Numbered from the stretch's first letter, positions 14,918 to 22,520 are shown. The stretch: 64,000 nt of DNA from Hymenobacter sp. H14-R3 (GCF_030063445.1 NZ_JASITD010000019.1:24483-88482), one strand, 5' to 3'. The notes: a model not told the origin generated them from the sequence alone. Program-made: numbers and translations.

Positions 14918-15219
14918 CTGTTGTGCTGACGAAGGAAGCATCCTATTGCGTCTGGCTGGTTGTTCTGGCACGATAGGATGCTTCGCAAGCTCAGCATGAC
15001 AGATGGCTATCCATTGAGCGTCCGTCATGCTGACGAAGGAAGCATCCTATCGCGTCTGGATGGTTGTTCTAGGGTGATAGGATGCTTCCTTCGTCAGCAT
15101 GACGGACGCATTTGGCTGATTGTTCTAGCACGATAGGACACTTCCTTTGTCAGCATGACAGACGCGCTTGAGTGGTTGTTTTGGCGCGATAGGATGTTTT
15201 CTTTGTCAGCATGACAGAT
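14918..15219. repeat. Cluster of REP palindromes, two full and two half units
   Basis: Full units at about 14918-15002 and 15019-15109 have arms GTCATGCTGACGAAGGAAGC / GCTTCCTTCGTCAGCATGAC around a TGGTTGTTCT centre. Half units at 15112-15162 and 15165-15219 keep only the centre plus the right arm (TTTGTCAGCATGACAG). The pattern looks like tandem growth followed by loss of arms. It fills the 370-base gap between the GIY-YIG remnant and the DUF1348 gene. Confidence 0.85.
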
Positions 15220-15267
15220 AGCTACCCATCAGGCGTTTATGTAATTAACTTGGTGTATTTCAGTAAG

Positions 15268-15774
15268 TTACATATCTAGCTCCGTGAGGCCAGGGTAGTC
15301 GGCGGGGCGGGCGCCCAGCGGCCAGTGAAACTGGCGCTCGGCTTCGGCAATGGCTACGTCGTTGATGCTGGCTTCGCGGCGCTGCATGAGGCCCTGGGCG
15401 TCGAATTCCCACTGCTCGTTGCCGTAGGCGCGGTACCACTGGCCGGCCGCGTTACAGTACTCGTACTGGAAGCGCACAGCAATGCGGTTGCTGTGGAAGC
15501 CCCATAGCTCTTTGATGAGGCGGTATTCGTGCTCTTTTTCCCACTTGCGGGTGAGGAAGGCGGCGATGGCGGCGCGGCCGCTGAAAAACTCGCTGCGGTT
15601 GCGCCACTGGCTGGCTTCGGTGTAGGCGAGGGCCACGCGGGCGGGGTCGCGCGTGTTCCAGGCGTCTTCGGCGAGGCGGGCTTTTTGGGTGGCGGTGTCG
15701 AAGGTGAAGGGGGGCGGGCGTCGGCCACTAGGAGGCGGGGCAAGGTGACCTTTTGGGGAATACTGTATTGACAA
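15268..15774 (-). CDS. DUF1348 / NTF2-like small protein
   Basis: The 168-residue protein contains LAEDAWNTRDPARVALAYTE, WRNRSEFFSGR, FLTRKWEKEHEYRLIKELWG, NRIAVRFQYEY and ASINDVAIAEAERQFHWPLG, the full order of the DUF1348 group of the nuclear transport factor 2 (SnoaL-like) fold. These cone-shaped proteins are probably small enzymes or ligand binders; no reaction is established. The first 25 residues are a Pro/Gly-rich extension, so the true start could be later. It lies between nrdB and nrdA on the opposite strand. Confidence 0.85.
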   Translation of the reverse strand: MSIQYSPKGHLAPPPSGRRPPPFTFDTATQKARLAEDAWNTRDPARVALAYTEASQWRNRSEFFSGRAAIAAFLTRKWEKEHEYRLIKELWGFHSNRIAVRFQYEYCNAAGQWYRAYGNEQWEFDAQGLMQRREASINDVAIAEAERQFHWPLGARPADYPGLTELDM

Positions 15775-15813
15775 GTAGCTGCCAGCGTTGGTTTGCTGCT
15801 CACCTTTCTACCC

Positions 15814-16041
15814 ATGACTTCTGCACCAAACCAGTGGCTGCTGCCCGGCCAGGTTGACCCACTTATTTCGCCTTGCGCTTTTTGCCGCCGCCGCCTTGTG
15901 GTAGGCGGGAAGCAGGTATTCAAAAGCTGCTCGTGCAAGGCCTTTGGGCCGCCCGTGACCATTGCGGCGCTGGTGGGCGGGGCCGTGCTGGCAGCCGCCG
16001 GCTGGTGGTGGGCCAGCCGCCAACGGGGCCGCCGCGACTAG
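15814..16041 (+). CDS. Possible small tail-anchored protein
   Basis: This 75-codon frame starts at ATG 15814. It has a Cys cluster (CAFCRRRLVVGGKQ and SCSC), then a membrane-like helix (VTIAALVGGAVLAAAGWWW) and a basic end (RQRGRRD), and is followed 37 bases later by a hairpin. These traits would fit a real small membrane protein. Composition is high-GC and opposite frames are also open, so it may be chance. No family recognised. Confidence 0.3.
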   Translation: MTSAPNQWLLPGQVDPLISPCAFCRRRLVVGGKQVFKSCSCKAFGPPVTIAALVGGAVLAAAGWWWASRQRGRRD

Positions 16042-16078
16042 CTGTATATAACCAATAAAATCTTAGCACGTGCCAAGA

Positions 16079-16113
16079 CCGCCCGGTCAGTTTTGCGAAA
16101 AACGGCTGGGCGG
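16079..16113. terminator. Hairpin upstream of nrdA
   Basis: CCGCCCGGTCAGTTTT and AAAACGGCTGGGCGG pair with a few mismatches, followed by CCTCATTTTC. It may end transcription of the small frame at 15814-16041 and isolate nrdA. Confidence 0.4.
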
Positions 16114-16262
16114 CCTCATTTTCAGGCTATGTGGGAAAATTCTAAAGTTTTCCTTTGGCTACCCCAAACATGGGAACTAATTTCCGGCTTTAAAGCACCG
16201 CGGCTTCGCACTCGAAGCTAGCCAGATTAGTAGTCATTGCCCACCATAGCACTCCCCATAAC

Positions 16263-18647
16263 ATGCTCGTAATCAAACGCGATGGCCGCCGCGAGTCGGT
16301 CAAATTCGATAAAGTAACCGCCCGTATTGAAAAGCTTTGCTACGGGCTTAATCAAAACTTCGTCTCGCCCATTGAGGTAGCCAAAAAGGTCATCGACGGC
16401 ATCTACGACGGCGTGACGACGGTGGAGCTTGACAACCTGGCGGCCGAGACGGCCGCCTCGCTCACCACGCGGCACCCCGACTACGCCATCCTGGCGGCGC
16501 GCATTGCGGTGAGCAACCTGCACAAGGTGACCTCGAAATCGTTTTCGAGCACCATGAAGCGCCTCTATACCTACGAGGACCCCAAGAACGGCGACAACGC
16601 CTCGCTGCTGGCCAAGGACGTGTGGGAAGTCATTCACAAGCACGCCCACACCCTGGACTCGGCCATTATCTACGACCGCGATTATAACTACGATTTCTTC
16701 GGCTTTAAAACCTTGGAGCGCAGCTACTTACTGCGCCTCGATGGCAAGGTAGTGGAGCGCCCCCAGCACATGCTGATGCGCGTGTCGGTGGGTATTCACA
16801 AGGAGGATATCGACTCGGCCATCAAGACCTATAATATGATGAGCGAGCGCTGGTTTACCCACGCTACGCCCACGTTGTTCAACGCGGGCACGCCCAAGCC
16901 GCAGATGTCGTCGTGCTTTCTGCTCACGATGAAGGACGACTCGATTGAGGGTATTTACGACACGCTGAAGGACTGCGCGCTGATTTCGCAATCGGCGGGC
17001 GGCATTGGGCTGGCCGTGCACAACGTGCGCGCCACGGGCTCCTACATCAAGGGCACCAACGGCAACTCGAACGGCCTGGTGCCCATGCTGAAGGTATTTA
17101 ACGATACGGCCCGCTACGTGGACCAGGGCGGCGGCAAGCGCAAGGGCGCGTTCGCCATTTACCTGGAGCCGTGGCACGCCGACGTGTTCGAGTTTCTGGA
17201 CTTGAAGAAGAACCACGGCAAGGAGGAAATGCGCGCCCGCGACTTGTTTTACGCCCTCTGGACGCCCGACTTGTTTATGAAGCGCGTGGAAGCCAACGGC
17301 GACTGGACGCTGATGTGCCCCCACGAGTGCCCCGGCCTGGACGTAGCCTGGGGCCCCGAGTTTGAGAAGCTCTACACCAAGTACGAGCGCGAGGGCCGCG
17401 GCCGCAAAACCATCAAGGCGCAGGAGCTGTGGTTCCACATCCTGGAAAGCCAGACGGAGACGGGCACGCCCTACATGCTCTTCAAGGATGCCGCCAACAG
17501 CAAGAGCAACCAGCAGAACCTGGGCACCATCAAGAGCAGCAACCTCTGCACCGAGATTATGGAGTATACCGACAAGGACGAGATTGCCGTGTGCAACTTG
17601 GCCTCGCTGGCGCTGCCCCGCTACCTCGTGGAAGACGCCCAGGGCAACGTGCGCTTCGACCACGACAAGCTGTATGAGGTAACCTACCAGGCCACGCTGA
17701 ACCTGAACAAGGTAATCGACGTGAACTACTACCCGGTGCCCGAAACCGAGCGCTCCAACTTCCGCCACCGCCCCATCGGGCTGGGCGTGCAGGGCCTGGC
17801 CGATACGTTTATCGCGCTGCGCATGCCGTTTGAGAGCGACGAGGCCAAGGGCCTGAACATCGACATTTTCGAGACGATTTACTTCGCGGCCATGACGGCT
17901 TCGATGGACCTCGCCAAGAAGGAAGGCGCCTACGAAACCTTCCCCGGCTCGCCGCTGAGCAAGGGTATATTTCAGTTCGACATGTGGGGCGTGACGCCGC
18001 AGTCGGGCCGCTGGGACTGGGACACTCTGCGCGGGGAGGTAATCGAGCACGGCGTACGCAACTCGCTGCTGGTAGCGCCCATGCCCACCGCCAGCACCGC
18101 CCAGATACTGGGCAACAACGAGTCGTTTGAGCCCTACACCAGCAACATTTACGTGCGCCGCGTGCTCAGCGGCGAGTTTATGGTGGTGAACAAGCACCTG
18201 CTGAAAGACCTGGTGAAGCTGGGCCTCTGGAACGAGCAGATGAAGCAGGAAATCATCGCCGCCAACGGCTCAGTGCAGGGCATTGCCCGCGTGCCCCAGC
18301 ACATCAAGGACCTGTACAAGACGGTGTGGGAGATTTCGCAGCGCACCATCATCGACATGGCCGCCGACCGGGGCGCCTACATCTGCCAGAGCCAGAGCCT
18401 GAACCTGCACGTGCAGAACCCCAACTTCGGCAAGCTCACCAGCATGCACTTCCACAGCTGGAAGCGCGGCCTCAAAACCGGCATGTACTACCTGCGCACC
18501 AAAGCCGCCGCCGACGCCATCAAGTTCACGGTCGAAAAGCAAGCCGCCGAAACCCTGGAGCCCCTATACGCCGAGGTAGCCCAGAACCAAAGCGACATGA
18601 GCTGCTCGCTGGATAACCCGGACGCCTGCGAGGCGTGTGGGTCGTAA
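16263..18647 (+). CDS. nrdA: Ribonucleotide reductase class I, alpha subunit
   Basis: The 794-residue protein begins with an ATP-cone (MLVIKRDGRRESVKFDKVTA, residues 1-90), the allosteric activity site. The barrel carries SSCFLLTMKDDSIEGIYDTL, a Cys in NLCTEIMEYTD with CNLASLALPRY, and PMPTASTAQILGNNESFEPY. It ends in a redox-active CEACGS tail. With NrdB it reduces ribonucleoside diphosphates to deoxy forms. Its last 117 bases are present again at 19511-19627, and the HicA-like gene starts 11 bases after its stop. Confidence 0.97.
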   Translation: MLVIKRDGRRESVKFDKVTARIEKLCYGLNQNFVSPIEVAKKVIDGIYDGVTTVELDNLAAETAASLTTRHPDYAILAARIAVSNLHKVTSKSFSSTMKRLYTYEDPKNGDNASLLAKDVWEVIHKHAHTLDSAIIYDRDYNYDFFGFKTLERSYLLRLDGKVVERPQHMLMRVSVGIHKEDIDSAIKTYNMMSERWFTHATPTLFNAGTPKPQMSSCFLLTMKDDSIEGIYDTLKDCALISQSAGGIGLAVHNVRATGSYIKGTNGNSNGLVPMLKVFNDTARYVDQGGGKRKGAFAIYLEPWHADVFEFLDLKKNHGKEEMRARDLFYALWTPDLFMKRVEANGDWTLMCPHECPGLDVAWGPEFEKLYTKYEREGRGRKTIKAQELWFHILESQTETGTPYMLFKDAANSKSNQQNLGTIKSSNLCTEIMEYTDKDEIAVCNLASLALPRYLVEDAQGNVRFDHDKLYEVTYQATLNLNKVIDVNYYPVPETERSNFRHRPIGLGVQGLADTFIALRMPFESDEAKGLNIDIFETIYFAAMTASMDLAKKEGAYETFPGSPLSKGIFQFDMWGVTPQSGRWDWDTLRGEVIEHGVRNSLLVAPMPTASTAQILGNNESFEPYTSNIYVRRVLSGEFMVVNKHLLKDLVKLGLWNEQMKQEIIAANGSVQGIARVPQHIKDLYKTVWEISQRTIIDMAADRGAYICQSQSLNLHVQNPNFGKLTSMHFHSWKRGLKTGMYYLRTKAAADAIKFTVEKQAAETLEPLYAEVAQNQSDMSCSLDNPDACEACGS

Positions 18648-18658
18648 GCGGTTAGCGC

Positions 18659-18958
18659 ATGAAGTCGATTCCCTATCAACAGTTCGTGGCCTTGCTACGA
18701 GCGCTGGGGCTGGTTTTGGTTCGCACCGAGGCCAGCCACCAGCAGTGGGACTTTCCGCCGGGCGCGGGTAAGAGGCTGCTGCGCACCATCACTATTCGCG
18801 ACAAGGATAAGGACATTCCGATGCTGCACATGCACACCAACCTGAGCACGCTGGAACTGTCGGGGGTAGTGACCAAAGAGCAGTTCAACCAGATGCTGGC
18901 GGAACAAGCGAATCCGAAAGCAGCCAAGGCCGCCCGTAAGCGCAAAGACAAAGAGTAG
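18659..18958 (+). CDS. HicA-like mRNA interferase toxin
   Basis: The 99-residue basic protein begins MKSIPYQQFVALLRALGLVL and has the HicA pattern of a helix, then strand and His (EASHQQW, H27), then strands and a helix, as in the dsRBD-like fold. HicA toxins cut mRNA using that His. The C-terminus is Lys/Arg-rich (KAAKAARKRKDKE). The nearest HicB-like gene is 66 bases away but on the opposite strand, which is unusual because hicA and hicB normally share an operon. It starts 11 bases after nrdA and may be co-transcribed with it. Confidence 0.7.
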   Translation: MKSIPYQQFVALLRALGLVLVRTEASHQQWDFPPGAGKRLLRTITIRDKDKDIPMLHMHTNLSTLELSGVVTKEQFNQMLAEQANPKAAKAARKRKDKE

Positions 18959-18964
18959 CCACCC

Positions 18965-19000
18965 AAAAAAGCCCTTGCCAATACTGGCAAGGGCTTTTTT
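18965..19000. terminator. Bidirectional terminator between HicA- and HicB-like genes
   Basis: AAAAAAGCCCTTGCCA and TGGCAAGGGCTTTTTT are perfect 16-base arms around ATAC. A-run and T-run are equal on both sides, so it should stop transcription from both convergent genes. Confidence 0.9.
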
Positions 19001-19024
19001 AATAGGGTAAACCAGTGACGAAAG

Positions 19025-19378
19025 CTAGGCCGGCAGCAGCACTTCTTCAGTCAGAATGCGCCGACGCTTGGCGGGCTGGTTGAGTAGCGCTAGGGGCAGG
19101 CGTGGGGGCTCGTACAGGGGCTCGGGCTGCTTTAGTAGCCGCCAACCCAGGGCTAGCAGTAGTTGGTCGAGGGTGCCGCGCTCGGTCGTGTCTTTGATGA
19201 AAATGGCCAAGGCATCTTCAAAGGCGGCCTGGGCTTCTTCCTCAGTATCGCCATAGGAGGAGACTTCCAGGGCCGGGCAATAGGCCACGTACTGGCCACT
19301 GTCCTCGTCGAGCACGAGTACGACCTCTACTTGGGCTTTGGTAAGGCGGCCGCGCTGGTCGGTGAGGAGGGTAGCCAT
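19025..19378 (-). CDS. HicB-like antitoxin-type protein
   Basis: The 117-residue protein has the HicB partial RNase-H-like strand pattern: VEVVLVLDEDSGQYVAYCPALEVS, SYGDTEEEAQAAFEDALAIF. It lacks an obvious C-terminal DNA-binding (RHH or HTH) domain and instead ends in a Pro/Arg-rich tail (LLNQPAKRRRILTEEV). HicB proteins bind and neutralise HicA. It faces the HicA-like gene across a terminator. Start 19378 (MATLLTD) precedes the first conserved strand; the longer upstream frame runs through the nrdA-derived copy and is not protein-like. Confidence 0.65.
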   Translation of the reverse strand: MATLLTDQRGRLTKAQVEVVLVLDEDSGQYVAYCPALEVSSYGDTEEEAQAAFEDALAIFIKDTTERGTLDQLLLALGWRLLKQPEPLYEPPRLPLALLNQPAKRRRILTEEVLLPA

Positions 19379-19510
19379 AAGGATAACGGATAGGGTAATG
19401 GTAAAGCTAGTACAAGGTACAATACCCTCAACAAGCGCTCCCCTGGTTTCTGTTCGCGGGGCTTGGCAAAGCGTTAGCAACAAAGTATATTTGAATTCTG
19501 CAACAAGCCG

Positions 19511-19627
19511 GTGGAAAAGCAAGCCGCCGAAACCCTGGAGCCCATGTACGCCGAGGTGGCCCAGAACCAAAGCGACATGAGTTGCTCGCTCGATAACCCG
19601 GATGCGTGTGAGGCGTGTGGGTCGTAG
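19511..19627 (+). pseudogene. Second copy of the nrdA 3' end (39 codons with stop)
   Basis: Bases 19511-19627 match nrdA 18531-18647 with 10 differences in 117. Read in the nrdA frame, eight of the nine changed codons are synonymous (one being the stop, TAA to TAG). Only one residue changes (Leu to Met in LEPMYAEV), and it too ends CEACGS. There is no start or upstream nrdA sequence, so the fragment is not a gene. The pattern shows it came from a functional nrdA of a related strain or is the former native end. Confidence 0.92.
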
Positions 19628-19633
19628 AAAAGT

Positions 19634-19693
19634 TCAAACAGCAATAAAAAAAAGGCGATTCATAAGAATCGCCTTTTTTTTATTGCTGTTTGA
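19634..19693. terminator. Perfect 28-base-arm palindrome at the end of the PIN gene
   Basis: Arms 19634-19661 and 19666-19693 are exact inverses around ATAA, each with an 8-base A or T run and a GGCGATTC top. The right arm includes the stop and the last codons (KQQ) of the PIN gene on the minus strand. It should act as a strong two-way terminator and begins 7 bases after the nrdA-tail copy. Confidence 0.9.
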
Positions 19694-20960
19694 GTAACAT
19701 TATTTCGTCAAATACGGATGGGGGTATTTCCCCATTATAGTAAGCATTGTATATTATTAACCAAAATTCATCGGGCAATGAAACTGAGTTATTTTCAGCC
19801 AGTTCTAGAACGCTATCCATAATGTAAATAGGAAGCTCATTCTGGTGTAGCTTTTTATAAGCAAAATTCACTAGGTATTCCTTCGCAGATGAGCCTAAAA
19901 ATGATTTATTATTTAGAGAGGATGAAGCAGAATTAGTATTATGGCGAAATTTTAAATAGCGCATCTTATTTTTTATAGCTTCTTCTTCAAGTTGAGAATG
20001 ACTTATGCGTATGCTGCTATTGATTGGGAACCCTTTTGTTTCATTACCATCATAGAATAAGGGGTTCAAATGTTCAAAATAAACGTTACCTTCGTTTCTA
20101 TATTTGTTTGAGCTTTCATCAAATGATTTAACTTCATCTAAAGTTGCTTTTTTTACCCCCGCTGATAGAAAATCATTAGCTGATTTTAAAAATGCAGTTG
20201 TTGGATATGAATAAAAAGTTTGGTTCGTTTCCTTTACAAACTCCGCTAAAAGCTCAGGTCTAGGCCCAATTATTTTGCCCGATTGAGATAAGAACCAATC
20301 ATCTTTTGTGTCTCCTGTTATAAAAATTATTGCTTTGTCCACCTCTTTGGCATATTTGATAAGCTGCTTCCAAATTATTAAATCCCCAAATTTATCAGGA
20401 GATGGCTTCTTGGCATCTTCATATCCTGGTGGTATAAGTTTAGCATAGCGCAATTCTCCCTCTGTGTATAGTTTGCTTATTGATTTTTCATCAAACGGTT
20501 CGCCAATCTTATCACTAAATAATATTGCTAATTTATCTTTGATGGGGTTTTCGTTAAGTAAGCTAATGACCTTCTCTTGTTTTTCTTTTAATTCTTTCTC
20601 AAGAACCTTAAATGTTTCGTCGGCTTTAGTGTAAACTTCTTTTGATACAAAAGGGTGTTTTCTTTTAGCATCTAATGTTGCTCTTAGAGCGCTCAAGTCC
20701 TTGATAGCAGTAGAATAATGGCCTGCTTGCTCACCAATAATATTGTATAAGAGTTTATGATACTCTGCTGCGACTTGATAAGGTATCCAAATCCTATCTT
20801 TGACTTTTTCAATTGTTGCCATCAAGTCTTCTACAGTATCATCAGAGTATCTAAAAAAATCTAATAACACATTAGTGTCAAAAGCAAAAATTGCAGATTC
20901 CCATAGTTCTCTAAATTCAGCTTTTGACCTCTTATAATGCCCAGGGAATAAATTTTTCAT
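19680..20960 (-). CDS. Large PIN-like nuclease-domain protein, AT-rich
   Basis: The 426-residue protein has an N-terminal PIN-like domain with spaced acidic residues: D28 in FAFDTNVLLDFF, E66 in AAEYHKL, D193 in FGDLIIW and D217 in ITGDTKDDW. This is the order of the PIN acidic site and matches PIN_8-type proteins rather than small VapC toxins. A long Lys/Glu helix lies at about 110-135, inside the domain. The last 180 residues match nothing recognised. PIN domains cut RNA. Base composition is clearly lower in GC than the neighbours, which suggests transfer. No antitoxin gene is adjacent. Confidence 0.75.
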   Translation of the reverse strand: MKNLFPGHYKRSKAEFRELWESAIFAFDTNVLLDFFRYSDDTVEDLMATIEKVKDRIWIPYQVAAEYHKLLYNIIGEQAGHYSTAIKDLSALRATLDAKRKHPFVSKEVYTKADETFKVLEKELKEKQEKVISLLNENPIKDKLAILFSDKIGEPFDEKSISKLYTEGELRYAKLIPPGYEDAKKPSPDKFGDLIIWKQLIKYAKEVDKAIIFITGDTKDDWFLSQSGKIIGPRPELLAEFVKETNQTFYSYPTTAFLKSANDFLSAGVKKATLDEVKSFDESSNKYRNEGNVYFEHLNPLFYDGNETKGFPINSSIRISHSQLEEEAIKNKMRYLKFRHNTNSASSSLNNKSFLGSSAKEYLVNFAYKKLHQNELPIYIMDSVLELAENNSVSLPDEFWLIIYNAYYNGEIPPSVFDEIMLLKQQ

Positions 20961-21019
20961 TTCGTTGTGTGATTAGACTACGTGAAGACGAGTAAAAGTA
21001 GATGATAACTGCAGTATCA

Positions 21020-21130
21020 CCCAGCCGCTGCCGCCCCCGGTAGCGGCTGGTGTGTTTTTAGGGCTAGTGGAGTGGGCAGCCCAAGTAGCTTAGCCGCCTG
21101 GAAACGCCGGCTTCGGCGGCGGGCTGGCCG
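21020..21130. repeat. Direct repeat, left copy
   Basis: Bases 21020-21049 (CCCAGCCGCTGCCGCCCCCG and GTAGCGGCTG) are identical to 21599-21628. The block is itself a hairpin (CAGCCGCT / AGCGGCTG) followed by GTGTTTTTAGGGCT. Weaker similarity goes on to the AGCCGCC...TTCGGCGG hairpin near 21091-21119. The two-gene pair 21148-21577 lies between the copies. Confidence 0.8.
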
Positions 21131-21147
21131 GGCGGTAGCTTTGCGGT

Positions 21148-21438
21148 ATGTTCACGAACTACGATATTGACTTCGGCAAGCTCAATTTGAATTGGTTGCA
21201 CAGCGTCAGCATTGAGCTAGACGAGATGACCGACCTAATAGAGGTATCGAAACGTGCCCAAACCTATCTACAGGCCAATGGCCAAATCGAGATAACAGGC
21301 TATACGAACCGCCGCAAGTTTATTTCCGTTATTTTTACCATCACCGGGCAGCAACTCGTTGTCGATGACGTAAACCTACCTAGTTATGGAACCATCCAAG
21401 ACGTTATCCTCCGAAGACTCGCCGAAGAAACCGAGTAA
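21148..21438 (+). CDS. Small hypothetical protein, first of a pair
   Basis: The 96-residue protein begins MFTNYDIDFGKLNLNWLHSV and has a central GYTNRRKFISVIFTITGQQL, two strands that loosely recall the BrnT/RelE-like toxin core, though the match is too weak to name. TAGCTTTG at 21136-21143 fits a Bacteroidota -7 element only four bases before the ATG, implying a nearly leaderless mRNA. The second gene begins within or just after its end. Function unknown; a toxin-antitoxin role is inference from size and pairing. Confidence 0.6.
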   Translation: MFTNYDIDFGKLNLNWLHSVSIELDEMTDLIEVSKRAQTYLQANGQIEITGYTNRRKFISVIFTITGQQLVVDDVNLPSYGTIQDVILRRLAEETE

Positions 21439-21445
21439 CCTCTCG

Positions 21446-21577
21446 ATGAATGGCAAAACCCCTGAAGAATGGGAAGCTGGACGCATCAGCGGGCCACTGA
21501 CGAAGCGTGAGTTGTTTGCCTACTTGAAGAAGATAGGTAAGCTACCGCCAACTGCTGAGTACAAGCAAGCTTCTTAG
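21446..21577 (+). CDS. Very small hypothetical protein, second of a pair
   Basis: From ATG 21446 the product is 43 residues (MNGKTPEEWEAGRISGPLTK, then RELFAYLKKIGKLPPTAEYK), beginning 7 bases after the upstream stop. An earlier in-frame ATG at 21386 would give 63 residues and overlap the first gene by 53 bases. It is soluble and helical. The tight spacing says the pair is translated together. Family not recognised. Confidence 0.5.
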   Translation: MNGKTPEEWEAGRISGPLTKRELFAYLKKIGKLPPTAEYKQAS

Positions 21578-21598
21578 AAAATGACAGTTTTGTGTTTT

Positions 21599-21700
21599 CC
21601 CAGCCGCTGCCGCCCCCGGTAGCGGCTGCCGTGTTTTCGGGGCTGGCACGGTAACTGAGCCGCCGAGAAGCTCCCGTTTCGGCGGACCACCCGCGCCGTG
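21599..21700. repeat. Direct repeat, right copy
   Basis: The first 30 bases equal 21020-21049; then GTGTTTTCGGGGCTGG and an AGCCGCC...TTTCGGCGG hairpin follow with lower identity to the left copy. It starts 21 bases after the stop of the second small gene, so the hairpin may also end that transcript. Confidence 0.8.
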
Positions 21701-21846
21701 GCTTTGAGCAAACAAAACCCGCCACGCCCCTTGGCTTCAGCCAACGTGCGGTGGTCGGGGCGGGCGGTTGGGCCGCAGTTGGCTTTAGCAACACCTTCAA
21801 CTACAATATTTTGTCTATCAAGTACTTGTACTGGAAGCGGGCGTAG
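21691..21846 (+). pseudogene. C-terminal remnant of a barrel protein gene
   Basis: One frame without a start reads RRGFEQTKPATPLGFSQRAV, then VGAGGWAAVGFSNTFNYNIL and SIKYLYWKRA before TAG at 21844-21846. The alternating aromatic strands look like the last two strands of a small outer-membrane beta-barrel. It abuts the right direct repeat, which seems to have replaced the rest of the gene. Moderate confidence only, as the fragment is short. Confidence 0.4.
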
Positions 21847-21920
21847 CTGCCTGGCCGCTGTGGGCGGGCGCACGTATGGCAAGGAGGCCCGACTGGCGGC
21901 TTCACCCTTTTCTACTTCCA

Positions 21921-22520
21921 ATGGCTTCTTTTGAAGATAACCTCGGTGGGCGGCTGGCGCTACTCAGCCCCGATGAACTCGACGCTGACCAAAAAAAGCT
22001 CTACAACCAGCTGCAAGACACCATGGTGCCCTGGGCCAGGGAGTCGGGCTTCCGGGCCGATACCTACGACGACCGGCTCATCGGCCCGTTCAATGCCATG
22101 CTGCGCAGCCCGCTCATCAGCAAGGCGGTAATGGGCGTAACCTCCGCCGAGGGCGCAGAAACTTCGCTGAGCGAGAAAGTGCGCCAGGTGGTGATTCTCA
22201 CGGTGGGCGCCAGCTGGCAGGCGGCGTATGAGTTGTACGCCCACGCTGCCGTGGGCAAAAAGGCGGGCTTCGACGAGGCCACTGTGCAGGCACTGGTGGC
22301 CGGCCAGAAGCCGGCCAGCCTGACCATGGATGAGAGCGTGGCCTTCGACTTCACGCAGCGCCTCACCCATAAGAACCAGATTGATAACGAGTTATACGAG
22401 CGAGCCCTTATCGCGTTTGGCGAGAAAGGCGTGGTGGATATGATTTACCTGGCGGGGCAGTACATGACCATCAGCGGCTTGCTCAACACGTTTGCCGTGC
22501 CCGCACCGGCCGGCCAGTAA
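21921..22520 (+). CDS. Carboxymuconolactone decarboxylase-like protein
   Basis: The 199-residue protein (MASFEDNLGGRLALLSPDEL) has the helical AhpD/CMD fold pattern: SLSEKVRQVVILTVGASWQAAYELYAHAAVGKKAGF, where E and H recall the CMD active region but the CxxC of AhpD peroxidases is absent. It ends in a long helical stretch (MIYLAGQYMTISGLLNTFAV). The role is probably a small-molecule decarboxylase or a related enzyme; substrate unknown. A strong terminator follows. Confidence 0.8.
   Translation: MASFEDNLGGRLALLSPDELDADQKKLYNQLQDTMVPWARESGFRADTYDDRLIGPFNAMLRSPLISKAVMGVTSAEGAETSLSEKVRQVVILTVGASWQAAYELYAHAAVGKKAGFDEATVQALVAGQKPASLTMDESVAFDFTQRLTHKNQIDNELYERALIAFGEKGVVDMIYLAGQYMTISGLLNTFAVPAPAGQ

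Noticed and set aside
16728..18197. 489-codon minus-strand frame inside nrdA
   Set aside because: nrdA is certain; the antisense frame is a by-product of third-position GC bias.
19378..19570. N-terminal extension of the HicB-like protein to 19570
   Set aside because: That part is antisense to the nrdA-tail copy, which explains its open frame.
21148..21438. Naming the protein BrnT
   Set aside because: Only a short strand pattern is shared; the N-terminus and length do not match well enough.
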